Positions 39,279-51,800 of a stretch of 64,000 nt of DNA are shown piece by piece (the first letter of the stretch is position 1; every line of letters starts with the position of its first letter). Both the position numbers and the translations under genes were made by a program. The DNA is from Ahaetulla prasina (taxonomy: Eukaryota; Chordata; Lepidosauria; Squamata; Colubridae), in assembly GCF_028640845.1 (NCBI RefSeq), contig NC_080540.1, positions 137,863,920 through 137,927,919 of the forward strand, in the 5' to 3' direction. The notes under the pieces were generated by a model. It made no database searches, had not been told where the DNA came from, and was given only the letters and a program-made list of their open reading frames with translations.

Positions 39279-39809
39279 CTATACATGAAGGAAGGGAAAA
39301 GCAGAGAGTTGCTGGTTGTCCTCACTATCCCTAGTATTCCCAGAGAGAGATGATGTCTGTGGCACTGGAGAAATACAACCCTGCCCAGATGCTGCTAGTG
39401 CCATGCTTGAAGGTGCAATTAGTTCCATGCCAGCAAATAAAGAAACGGTGCCATCTGGATCACCCCTTGGGGGCCTTTCTTCTTGGGGGTCAGAGTCTGG
39501 CAGTCTGCCTTCTGCCCTCTGCTGGGTGAGATCAGGTGGCAAGATATCCAATTGGCCACAGGACAGAGACTCTGGCATCTGCCCTGCTGGTTGGAACATG
39601 ATACTCGTGATGAGCTTAGGGGCTTGGGAGGGCTGCAAGGACAGGTTAATGGGCTTCAGGAAGGAATCTTCTGAGAAGGGCACGGTATTTGTCAGCAGGT
39701 CATCGGCATGCTCCAAGGTGGTCTTGGCAGACAAAGAGGAGGCAGCAACCGGTGGTGGATTCTTGGAAATGGAATGGCTTTGGCAGAGGGCTTCGAACTG
39801 ACGCAATAT
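39279..39809 (-). other. TEPSIN: Tepsin last exon with the two AP-4 ear-binding motifs
   Basis: This 531-nt exon encodes the disordered tail, residues 405-580. It carries LFAGMELIA at about residues 528-536 (39440-39414), a perfect fit to the known beta4-ear motif LFxG[M/L]x[L/V]. The protein ends in SAFPFLHV, at the place of the epsilon-ear motif S[AV]F[SA]FLN, but with P for A/S and H for N. Both motifs in human tepsin recruit it to AP-4. The first looks functional; the second is altered (see findings). Confidence 0.9.
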
Positions 39810-42800
39810 CTGTTTAAGTGGGATAGAAGAGAAAAACAAAGAACTTGACAAGAACAAGGGCAATGGTAGTAAGAAGAGTTTCCACCCAACGCTTAAGAAA
39901 GCAACCACATTCAAGGAACTTACAGAGAAACTTTCCCACACTGGATTTATTTTCACTCGGCATAGACTTTTGTCGTCGTTCAGTTGCTAAGTCATGTCTG
40001 ATATCGTAACCCCACGGCCCATAGCACGCCAAACTCCCCTGTCCTCTCCTGTCTCCTGGAGTTTGCCCAAATTCACGTTCATTGCATTGATGACACTTTC
40101 TAATCATCTCATCCTTCACTATTTATTCTCTCCTCCTTTTGCCTTCAGTCTTTTCCCCAAATCAGGACCTTTTTCGAGGAGTCCTCGCTTGTCATTAGGT
40201 GGCCAAAATATTTGAGCCTCAGAATCCGTCCTTCCAAACAACCGGCAGGGCTGATTTCCTTTAGGACAGCATGATCTACATTATTTTATTTTCAGTTTGA
40301 GCATCGAGCTTGGAAAGTGCATGTATCAGTAGACTCCCATCCAGGGACTATGAAATCCATCCCTGTTTAGTTGCAACAAAGCAACAGCAGTAGGTGTTCC
40401 CATTTTACTAATTGGGAGGCAAGCACTGTCTATGATGCCTTAGCCTTGTGTGTATGGGTGTGTCTGAAACTCAAGAGCATCATTTGTAGTGAACGCTATT
40501 GCTTCTGTTAAAGCTAATGTGCATTACCTATAAGAGCAAAACTATCTTTAGGATGCTTGCCCCTCCAAAGCAAAGTCTCCTTGAGTATATTAAATATGAA
40601 TAGAGATAGAAGATACTCAGGTTTTTTTGTTTCCTTGCCTTCAAGTCAATCTTGAGATTTCTGGTGGCTAGATGAGTGAATCCTTGCTGTTTTTGGCAAC
40701 ATTTTCCAAAGTGGTTTGCCCTTACCTTCTTCCTAGAGCTAAGAGAATGTGTCTGGCCTAAGGCTATCGTGCTGGCTTCTGCGTCTAAAGCAAGACTAGA
40801 ACTCAGGTTTTTCTGCAGATGGTCCAGTATACTTGGACCAAACTGGCTTTTTATTCAGTTCCTTACCCACTGAAAAGCTGCAGAATCAAAAAAAAGGTGC
40901 ACATATGCAACCACACACTATATGCCAGGGATGTCAAACTTGATTTCATTGAGGGCTTGTTTTTGACCTAGGGGGCCGGGTGGGCCTGGCCAGGGTGGAC
41001 GTAGCCAGCTAAGACGTCACTTGTGTCAGGAGTACATGTGTGGCCCGAGTACTCTGCCAGCAGCCCTCCCAAGCTCCGTTTTCGCTGGCAGAGGCATCGC
41101 GGGCCAGTCCTTTGCTGCTTCCAGGGCGGCCTTGTGGGCCAGATCTAAGCAACCCGTGGGCCGAATCCGGCCTGCGAGCCTTGAGTTTGACACCCCTGCT
41201 ATATGGCAACCCACAAAGACCTATTTAGAATGCAGAAATGCCATATAATGCCAAAGTACAAGGGGCATACAGCCCGGTGTTCTAGAAAGTGGACATTTTA
41301 AAAACAGGATTTACCTTTGTTGCTTTGTTGGCTACACATCCTGGGTTCCCTTCGCTAAGTTCCTGCAAGTGTTTCTGGGTTACAGCAAAGATATGATCCT
41401 GGGAGAGCAAGTCAGAACACATAAGGGAAGAGATGGCACACATTGCCCTCTGTGCAAGGAAGAAAAAAAGACACATGATTAGGGAGTTAAATGGCTGGTA
41501 TGTTCCAAAAGTACTGTTGTGCCTCGTCCGCTTTCCCCGCAGCTGGGGCCTTCTTATCTGCTTCCGAATGCTGAGGAATGTCCTAGCATGCCTCCCGGCC
41601 CCAACCCTGGCTCCATGCCCAGACAGGCTGAAGAGGAGGAAATATCTCCAGCCCCCAGCTCTGGCTCCATGCCCAGGCAAACGGAGCAACTAGACCCCTC
41701 CCCCTCCCCCACAGCATGTGAGCCTGAGGAAGGTCAATTACCAACAGCTGCAGACTGGAGTGACCCTCGCTTCAGGAGAATTGATAAGCGGCGTCAACAG
41801 AAGGAAGGGAGGGGCAGGCCGGGATAAGTGCTGAGTCATGGAGCCACACCCCATGGCCTATATAAAGCATCTGCTTTCTGGCATTCTCTGAGTCAGGCAA
41901 AGTCTACCATATCTTGCTGAAATCACTTTCTGGTCTCCTGCCAGCCTTGAGAACTTTGCTAGGACTTTGGCAAAGCTGCAGAGGCACGCCTGATTCGGAT
42001 TTCCCTGACCCGGCCGTCAGCGGAGGAGTGGGACACGACAAGTACATAGCCACAATGGCAGAAAGAAGGGAGGGGTCACTGCTGACTTCTGAGATTTATT
42101 CATTTTTTACTTCCGTCTAGCCTGCAAGCCTTAGCATTGCACCAGTCAAGTACTGAATTTTGAGATCAGCTTAATTGCTTAACTTTTCAGTGATCAGCTA
42201 AAGACAGACAGATGCTGCCACCTGTTGTGATGGTATAAAAAGGCTTGCTATGAGGAACACAAGCCTGAGTCTTTGCTTAATGCGTTGCCCTAAAAATGAA
42301 TAAGCCCAGGCAGCTGTTGTTCCACATTACACTAGTATGAGTATACTGATAAAACTGATAAGAAAGAAAGCCTACCCTTGCTGTTAGCCCTAAAGGAGAC
42401 AGCTGCAAAAAACGGAGTTCTATGGCTGCAGTTTCAGAAAACGATGCTTAACAGACAAACTGAAGATAAGATTTCATGCAACCTGCTGAAGTAGATAGTT
42501 TCCTAGGAGTTTCCTCACCATACAGATGCACTCACTGGGGTCCTTCAGAGTTTGGTTAAGCAAAGCCAAGACGACCTCACAGTTCAGCAGTCCGCACCTG
42601 TGGAGTGGGATATAGCATGGAGCCCAACAAGGGAGAGAAGAAAAAGAAACAATTTTGTGGGGTGGGGCAAGGAAGAAGGCCAGCCCTTTTCTCTCAGATC
42701 TCTGGAGATCCCCAAGCAACCCTATGCAAAAGGGGAATGTTTGTGACTGTTTTACGCAGCCAGCAGAGATCTTTCAGAAGGAGATGCGCTCTATTCAGTT

Positions 42801-45800
42801 GAAGCATCTCTCGTCCTCTTCATATGAAAATCAGGCAGGACAAAGTGAGGTGGAATATCCTTATGAAGTGTCAAGATGGCAAGTTACTCATTTGTTGTAC
42901 AGGTAGACCTCGACTTACAAGAGTTCGCTCAGTGACCATTGAAACTTAACAATGGCACTGAAAAAAATGACTTTTTAAATTTATTTATTTGCATTTATAT
43001 CCCGCCCTTCTCCGAAGACTCAGGGCGGCTTACATTGTGTTAAGCAATAGTCTTCATCCATTTGTATATTATATACAAAGTCCACTTATTGCCCCCAACA
43101 ATCTGGGTCCTCATTTTACCTACCTTATAAAGGATGGAAGGCTGAGTCAACCTTGGGCCTAGTGGGGCTTGAACCTGCAGTAATTGCAAGCAGCTGCTGT
43201 TAATAACAGACTGTCTTACCAGTCTGAGCCACAGAGGCCCCTGTGGCTTATGACCATTTTTCACACTTATGACAGTTGCATTATCCCCCTGGTCATGTGA
43301 TTTACATTCAGATGCTTGACAACTGACTCACTTTTATGACGGTTGCAGTGTCCCAGGGTCATGGGATCACCTTATGCACCCTTCTGACAAGCAAAGTCAA
43401 TGGGGAAACCAGATTCACTTAACAATCGTGTTACTAAATTAACAACTGCAGTGATTCACTTAACATATATGGCAAGGAAAAATGTAAAATGGGGCAAAAC
43501 TCACTTAACAAATTTCTCACTTTTGCAATGTAAATTTTGGGCTCAATGGTGGTTGTAAGTTGAGGACTATTTGTACTTCTAATAAACAGAGGACAGGCTC
43601 CATTGGGATTTTCTGTTTCAGCCTTAGCCCTTGAAAACAAGGACTAAGTTGCAACAATTTACAAAACGTGATACAAAGTCGTTGAAAGATAAGGGTAAGT
43701 ATATGGATACCATACGCTATCCAGGAGTGCAGAAAAAGTGGGAATGAACAGGGATGAGCCCTATTTTGGGACATGGAGAGCATGTGGGGTTCTTACTCTT
43801 TGATGAAGTGCTGGGTTTCCTCACGAGTCAGGAAGACTTTGGAGCCCCTGGTTAATCCAGTGACTAGACTCATTTCTTGAAGACAATCGTTCAGATTTTC
43901 AGCTTCCATCCTAAAAACAATTGGGGAGAAATTAACGTTGAGACTTCTTTTCCTTCCCTTCCTCTGCCTCACAAGAGATCCCACCTTCCAACTGACCTCC
44001 GCATTGTGAACATGTATTTATTAATTGCATAACATGCTTTTCCTCTCAAGGAGGGGGATGGGGTGTCTCCCTTCATTTTGTCACCACCACCCGGGTGAGT
44101 ACTGGACTGAGAGATAATGACTAGCCCAAAGTTCTCCAGCAAATTGCAGAAAGTATGACTTCTGTAACAGAGTTGTTAACGCTTGGAACTCATTACCTGA
44201 CTCTATAGTCTCTACTCAAAATCCCAAAATCTTCAACCAAAAACTGTCTACTATTGACCTCACCCCATTCCTAAGAGGACTATAAGGGGCGTGCATAAGA
44301 GCACAAAAGTGCCTACCGTTCCTGTCCTATTGTTCCCGTCATTATATCGAATTAACATAGCTGTTGCATACTTTTACTTATATATATATATATTTTCCTT
44401 TCATGATGTGTTGTTTTTATTTATGACGATGTTTGTGTATACTGTTATGACAAAATAAAATAAAACAAAAAAAAAAGTCAAGAGAAGACCTATACCAGAT
44501 TCTTCCCCAGTCCAAATCAAAAAATCATATCTCTCTCCCAAAAAATCATCTTTCTCTCTGCTATCTTCCCCTTGGCTTAGGTCCAGCCATTAGCTCCCCC
44601 AGCTTCTTCTCTTACCTGTCAGCAGCACTGCCTGGCTCCAAGGCGCTGGAGTGATTATCACTGCTTGCTTTGCTGCTGGATTCTGAAGTTCTGCTCGGGT
44701 CACTATTCTCTTGCAAGGAATTCTGGGAGCTGAGCCCCATGTCCAGGTCCTCCCACCCACCTCCTGCTTGCCCAGGTTGATGGTTCACTGCGAGAGAATT
44801 TGCAAAGGAACCGGGTGATAGGACTGATAGGACCTTCTTCCAAAGCCAAGAAAGACATTCGTTCATCACTGCAGACAGTCTGTCACGAACAACAGTTCGT
44901 TTAGTGACTGCAAAGTCACAATGGCACTGAAAAATGCGACTCACGACCGTTATTTGTAGTTACCATCTTTGCGGCATCCCTATGATTATGTGATCAAAAT
45001 TCAGATGGCTGGCAACTGGTACATATTTATGACTGTTTCTGTGCCCCCAAGGTCACATGGTCATCTTTTACGACCTTCTGACAAGCAAAGTCAATTCACT
45101 GAACAATCGGGTTACTAACTTACCAGCTGCAGTGATTCACTTAACGACTGTGGCAAGAAAGGTTGTAAAATGGGGCACAAAACTCACTTAACAGATGTCT
45201 CATTTAATAACAGAAATTTGCAGCTCAATTGTGATCGTAAGTCAAGGACTACCTGTTTTGCTATGCCTCAAAATCTACAAGGAGTCAAGCAACCTTAGCT
45301 GGTGCCTCAAGGTTGGTTTCAGTTTAGGAAATACGTTCAGCAACATTTCCTGTCCTTCAGGAGCAAAAAGGCCACCAAAGGATAGCGAGGTGTTACTCAG
45401 AAAGCGGGCAGGGCCAGCCAGAAAAACCCCTGTGTCCAAGGCAACCTATGACTATAGTTATGGCATTAAAAAAATCCAAAACAGCTGAAATCACCCTCAA
45501 CTCCCAAACAAAATACAGAGAAATTAGTTTAAAAGTACTGTACCTTTAAGCACTGGAAAATGTGTGGATGTTGACTTAGGGCAGGGGTATCCAAACTTGG
45601 CAACTTTAAGACTTGTGGACTTCAACTCCCAGAATTCCTCAGCCAGCTTTTGGAGACCCCTGACCTAGGGGTTCGCCAAGGAGCACTTAGATAAGGAACG
45701 TATATGGACCATGATATGCCCCCCTCTCGCTGCACTTACGGAAATTATCTACAGGTAGTCCTTGACTTACAACAGTTCGTTTAGTGACTGTTCAAAGTTA

Positions 45801-48800
45801 CAATGGCACTGGGGAAAAAAACCCTACGACCATTTTTCACACTTAGGACCGTTGCAGTAATCTCCATGGTCACATGGTCAAAATTCAGACGCTTGGCAAC
45901 TGGTTCGTATTCATTCATGTGATCACCTTTTGCGACCTTCTGATAAGCAAATGAGGAAGCCAGATTTACTTAATAACCGTGGCAAGAAAGGTCGTACAAT
46001 GGGGCAAAACTCACTTAACAACTGTCTCGCTTAGCAATGGAAATCTGGGGCTCAATTGCGGCAGTATGTCAAGGACTACCTGTATACCTTTTCTTTTTCT
46101 CAAAAACAGCACTGTACAACAAGGTTTAACATCTGCTGAATGGAAGATGTCTCCTACCTCGCATCTTCTTGGCTAGGGTTACTGGTGGTTTAGTGAGTAA
46201 GGCGGGGCTTTTGCCAGAGGAAGGTGCCACCACTGGCTCGTAGACATTGTCTGCCATCTCCCTCTGAGGGGGACATGGGAGTTCCTGACCAGGAAGCACC
46301 ACATTGGCAACCACCTCAGCTGCCTTCTGGATGGTAGCCAGCAGACTTTTGCCAGGGGATACTGAAAAAGCAATAAAAGGAAACCGTTTATACAAATTCA
46401 AGGTTTGTTGTGTTACATTAGGGAAGTAACTATGGGGGAGAAAAATGCCGGACCAAAAAAAAAAAACTTCTAATGGGCATGAATTTATATCAATTTGTTC
46501 AGAAAACAGATGGGCTAAGCCACAGAGTCCAAAATAAGGGCCTTGACTAGAGATGAGAAAGCCTGGACAAAAAAACAGAAAAAAATTTCTTCAGCTTTGG
46601 GGAAAAAATGGAAAAAACCCTGTTTCCCCCCCAATTTTTTCAGCTTTTTTCCCCAGGCGTTCCCATCTATAGACTTGACATTATGTTCTATGTAGAAATA
46701 GAACAGAACAGAACAGAACAGAACAGAACAGAACAGAATAGGAATTTTTTTAGTGTGTGATTGGACACACAAGGAATTTGTCTTGGTGCATACGCTCAGT
46801 TATGTATCTATAACGCTCTATCTCCATTGGCATATGTTGACGGCTGAAATTTCTGTGCTTCATAACAAAACAAATTTATCCTTCCCAACTACAAAATTAT
46901 CAGGTGAAGCCACGGGATCTCTTCTCTGGCAATTCCTTCAACTGATTTCTTTTGAACAGCTCAACTTGCTTTAGTGCTCAGACTGGCTTTGAGCCCAAGC
47001 AATACTGCTGGATACTGCTAGGAACCAGGAGAGGAAAGGTTCTGAATATGATAAATAGCAAAGTTCTGGAAGCAAGGTAGAAGAAGCAGATGACTAGGAG
47101 GCAGGCAGAAGGTTCTTGCCCAAAGAGGTGGGGGTATCGTAGAAATCATGTCCCTTCAGCTCTTGAACCCAACGCTTACCAGAGCTGTTCTTTTCAAAAC
47201 CAAAGCCTTCGAGGGAGCCATGGGGGCTAGACCTGTTTCCCATACCTAGGAAGAGAGACATGAAAAGAACTTCACAAAAGGAGTCTGAATCCAGCACGGT
47301 GCTGCTGCAGGCAGCTCACATGCTTTTCTCCACTTTCTCAGCATCATATTAAAATAACTTTATCAGCAATTATTTTTATTCTACCATCATTATTTTATAA
47401 ATAAGGCAGCAAACATATCTAATATTCCTTCCTCCTTCTATTTCCCCCACAACAACCTTGTAAGGTAAGTTGGGCTTAGAGAGAGAAAATGGCTCAAAGT
47501 CATCCAGCTACCTTTCCTGCCTAAGGCAGGACTAGAACTCACAGTCTCCTGGTTTCTAGGCCAGCACCTTAACCACTACCCCAAACAATTTACATTCTAT
47601 TCATTCAAATAAAGAAATGGTCACAAACTGATAAGAAGGCTCAGATATTTTGAGAACTGCTTCCTCTCAGAAAATACTGAACAGGAACTGCTTCCTCTCA
47701 GATTGTACATATGCAAATGAATTGCTGGAAGCAGATTATTGGATCTGAAGACAAATTGCCTGAAACCATGAGGCCGAGTTCTTCCAGTGTCAGGGTGAGG
47801 TTGTAGCAACTGACTTACTTCTTGGCTAAAGAGAGGCACAGAAGCAGAATAAACTTTACGTCCATCATCCTAATAACAAAGGCCGCATGGAAATCGAAAT
47901 GGAAGGAGCATATCCATTCTTGCTCTCAACTCTGTTCTTTCAATTCAGTTGAAGATTTGCTATAAGTGCCCTTCAAAGTGAAATTATTCTCACTTGGCCA
48001 CAATAATTTGGCCTAGAATTATAATTCTGCTATAGCTCTAATGCGAGGCTTTATTCTGGAATATTTGAAAAAGGCAAAATAGATGGTTCAACACAGGGGT
48101 GAAATCTAAAAATTTTCCCTACCGGTTCTGTGGGTGTGGCTTTGGTGGTCAGGTGACTGAATTGGTGGTGTGACTTGGTGGTCAGGTGACTGAATGGCCA
48201 TGGTCAATAATAATAAATAATAAAAATAATAAAGTATACAAAACTTGGGAGGCACCAGTCTACTTTCTTTAAAAATAGAGGCCCCGGTCTACCAATTGCC
48301 TTTTACTGACAGGCCCCGGTCTACCAATTGCCTTTTACTGACAGGCCCCGGTCTACCTTCTTTAAAAATACTACAGCGCTGATCAGCTGTAGTGCGGCCC
48401 TTTGAAGTGCCGCGGCAGTCATTTAAGGCCGTTTGCAGCTATATCACCACCGAGCGCTTCAGGGACAGAGAAGAAGAACAGCGAGGCGTGGGCAGTGGGG
48501 GGGAGCCAGGGATTTTTGCTACCGGTTCTCCGAACTACCGGCCCTCATCGCTACCGGATCGCGCAATCCGGTCCGAACCGGGAGCATTTCACCCCTGGTT
48601 CAACACCCCCAAACCAGAAGTAATTGGACAGGTTCATTCTCAAAGATAGTATTCTCTTCCCTCTGTTACTGAGGGTCAGAAAGTCATGCTCACCTTAGCA
48701 TGGAAGGAAAGGAGGCAACATGAGAAAAGGGAAAATAAAATTACATATTTTTTTGAACTGAAAAAGGTAATACAGGGGATCTACACAGGCATTACGATCT

Positions 48801-51800
48801 TATCTTGGCAGTATTGATTTACCTGATGAAGGCAGCTCTTTAGGTGTCTGAGTAACACATTGAGGCAACAGAACATCTGAAAATAAAGTGCCTGCCAGGT
48901 CCTACAAGGAGAGAGGCAAGAAAAGGGCAATGTGATGAATGGTCATACAGAAAGTCCATCTACACAGTAGGCTTTGAGAGTATTGAGATCTCATGACTGG
49001 GTCTTGTCACTCACCTGCGCAGTCATCCGCACCTTCTGATACAAACTGTTGCCATGAAGAGGATCAGGAGGCCCTGTGAACCCTATAAGGTAGAGGAGAG
49101 AGATGGTGAGGCAGCAAGAGAGCAGAATCCATGCATGCTTTGTATAGGTTTCACTCCTTACAGACTCCTAAAAACAGCACCAGCTAAAGCAGCTGAGTCT
49201 CTTTTGCAGCAATGAAAACTATCCTATACAACAAGTTCCATACCAACAATCCTAGTACAAAACATGCCCCCAACAGAGAAAGTAATAGCAATAGCAGTTG
49301 GGCTTATCTACCACTTCATAATGCTTTACAGCACTCTCTAAGCAGTTTACAATGTCAGCATATTGCCCCCCAATAATCTGGGTTCTTATTTTACTGACGA
49401 ATGGAAGGTTGAGTCAATCGTGAGCCAATTAGGATCAAACTTCTGGTCGTGGGTAGAGTTAGCCTGCAATACTGCATTCTAACCACTGCGCCACCATGGC
49501 TCCTAAGTATCACAATCACAAAGAGTTATATAATAAAGATCACTTGTGACTTTCATGTTGATTCAGAATAATAAATGAGGTTTGATGCATGCAAATGTGC
49601 GCGGGAACTACAATACCCAGAAACAGTTGCCAATCCATCTCCACCTCCCTCTTCCCTATGCCATAGAAAATAAAGTGAGCAAGAGAGATATCTATAGTCA
49701 AAGTCATCCACTAGGAGCAACACCTTCAACTTATCTGACAAATTAAAATAATTAAAATGTTTATTTTATTGGAGCAGTCTTCTTGGCAGGGAAAGATATT
49801 TTAGAACGGATAGTACAATGACAGCTCTGTTCTCCTCATGGACTACTGATGACAAGATCTGGAGAAGGGAAAATTATTTTCTCCCATTTGCTTCTAGTGT
49901 AGTGTCAAGGGGCATTTTTTCATGTATGCCGAACCTAGGAGATCAGTGGGACCTTTTCCCAGATGATTATATAACTAATAGTTATATTTGAGCTGTGAAT
50001 CAAGAGGCATTTTCTTACCCAAACTTACTAACTAGTCTTAGGCAAACCTATCTTTTCTCAGTATCAATTCTTTCAGTTGTAATGTATGACAATAACATTA
50101 ACCCTGCTGCTGTTTTTATCAGTTTGTGTAAAAGAGATCACATAGGTGCTGAACGAACATTATATAACTATTATTAGGAAGACAGTTATTCTTGTTGGAA
50201 TCTCTGACCTACCTATGGCTTCCTGAATGAACGAAGAATTCCTCTTAAGCTGCAGAAGGAAAGGTGACGAGCCATGGGTACACATATAGAGCAGGATCTT
50301 AAGCACCTAAGAATGCAGAAGCTAAGTTGGGATTGTGAAAATAGATTTAAAAGTATAAATCTTTGCTTTTGTTTCAAAGTTAAGGATGCCTACTCCAAAG
50401 AGCAACTCTAGTTTTGGCCACATTCTTTCAAGCCACTTTTTTTACCTTTAGCTTGATATGACATGAGTTGCTCTGAAGACGATTGAGGAGGTATTCAAGA
50501 AGACAGTGACTGCTTCCTGTTGATTCATGGGAGATCTCTGGAAGTTTATGTTAAAGAGTTAGCAAAATAAAGAGATTGCTAGACAAGCATCACTCAAACT
50601 TTTGTGCCAGTCTGCCTTCCAAGTCCTACATTTCTTGTATTGCTAGAATAAGATTTTTTTTTAATACAATGGGTTTTCGGTATATAGGTTTGGAATTAAG
50701 GAGATGGGGGAATGCAACTGAAAAAATGTAGCTGCTGGTCTCCCAATCTGTTGCAAAATTCCAGAACATTAGATGTATTAGGCTCTGTTATAGCCACACA
50801 TTTTTGCTATTAACAAAAGTGAGTAATGCATAATTAAAATTATTTCATGGATAGATCACATACAGATAATCCAACTGTTCTAAAGATCAAAGGATACTGG
50901 CAATCTCTTCAAGCAGATAACCTGGGCATGGAACTTCATCATCTGAGGTGCCTTTGATTAAAGTGGGTAGCTGAAGAAAAGAACACACATATACAAAAAA
51001 GTCACTTTTTCCTAATATATAATTGTTAGTATCAACAATCAATGGCACTATGAGGCAATAGAAACAAGAGAGAGACATAGCAATGAGAAAATACAGGTAG
51101 CCTAATAGTATCCTTTCACAAATAAAGAAGCATTACTATCAGACTTCATTCTTTGTAGTAGAATGTGGCACACCCTGATAGTAGAAAAAAGTATTTTATG
51201 TTTTACAATATTTACAAATATCTTTTACAAATTTTAGTTAGTATAAGAAAAGAATGAAGCCTGTATTTTCTCTGCCCAAAAAGGGCAAAAAAACCCCAAA
51301 AAATCTCTAAATGCAGACAGAAAAAAAATGATCTTCTTTGCTTCCAAATGCTTAAATGATTATTTCATTTCAAGCAAACTTAACCTAATACAATACATTA
51401 CAGTGTGACTTCCCTGCATACTAGCTGACATCTCTTCAAGTTATCACTGGTTATTTTTGATACAGCTGGTAACACTTCTTTTTACAAGTAAGTGTCATCC
51501 TATGTTTGCACTGCTAAGTGGAACTTTAATATCATCACTTGTGGCTTGTGCCTTGCTGGATTTACTATCTGGCTAGTATAATTTATCCAGCTTCAACAAT
51601 CTTCTTCAAAAACGTTTATTTCAATTAAATTCTCAGGTAGCATCACACTGCTAGTGTAAGTGTAAGCCACTATCCATGTATCACTGACATACAGCATAGC
51701 AACTGTAAAAGTAAAGTATTGATGCTGGGATGAAAACAATTGGCATCTTCATTTTTTATCCCAATGCACATATGCTGCTGGTTTCATAGCCCTTTATAGA

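Noticed and set aside
39316..39801. Plus-strand open frame of 161 codons
   Set aside because: It is the antisense shadow of the last TEPSIN exon.
41519..41827. Plus-strand open frame of 102 codons
   Set aside because: It lies inside a solo LTR bounded by exact duplications; there is no evidence that it is translated.
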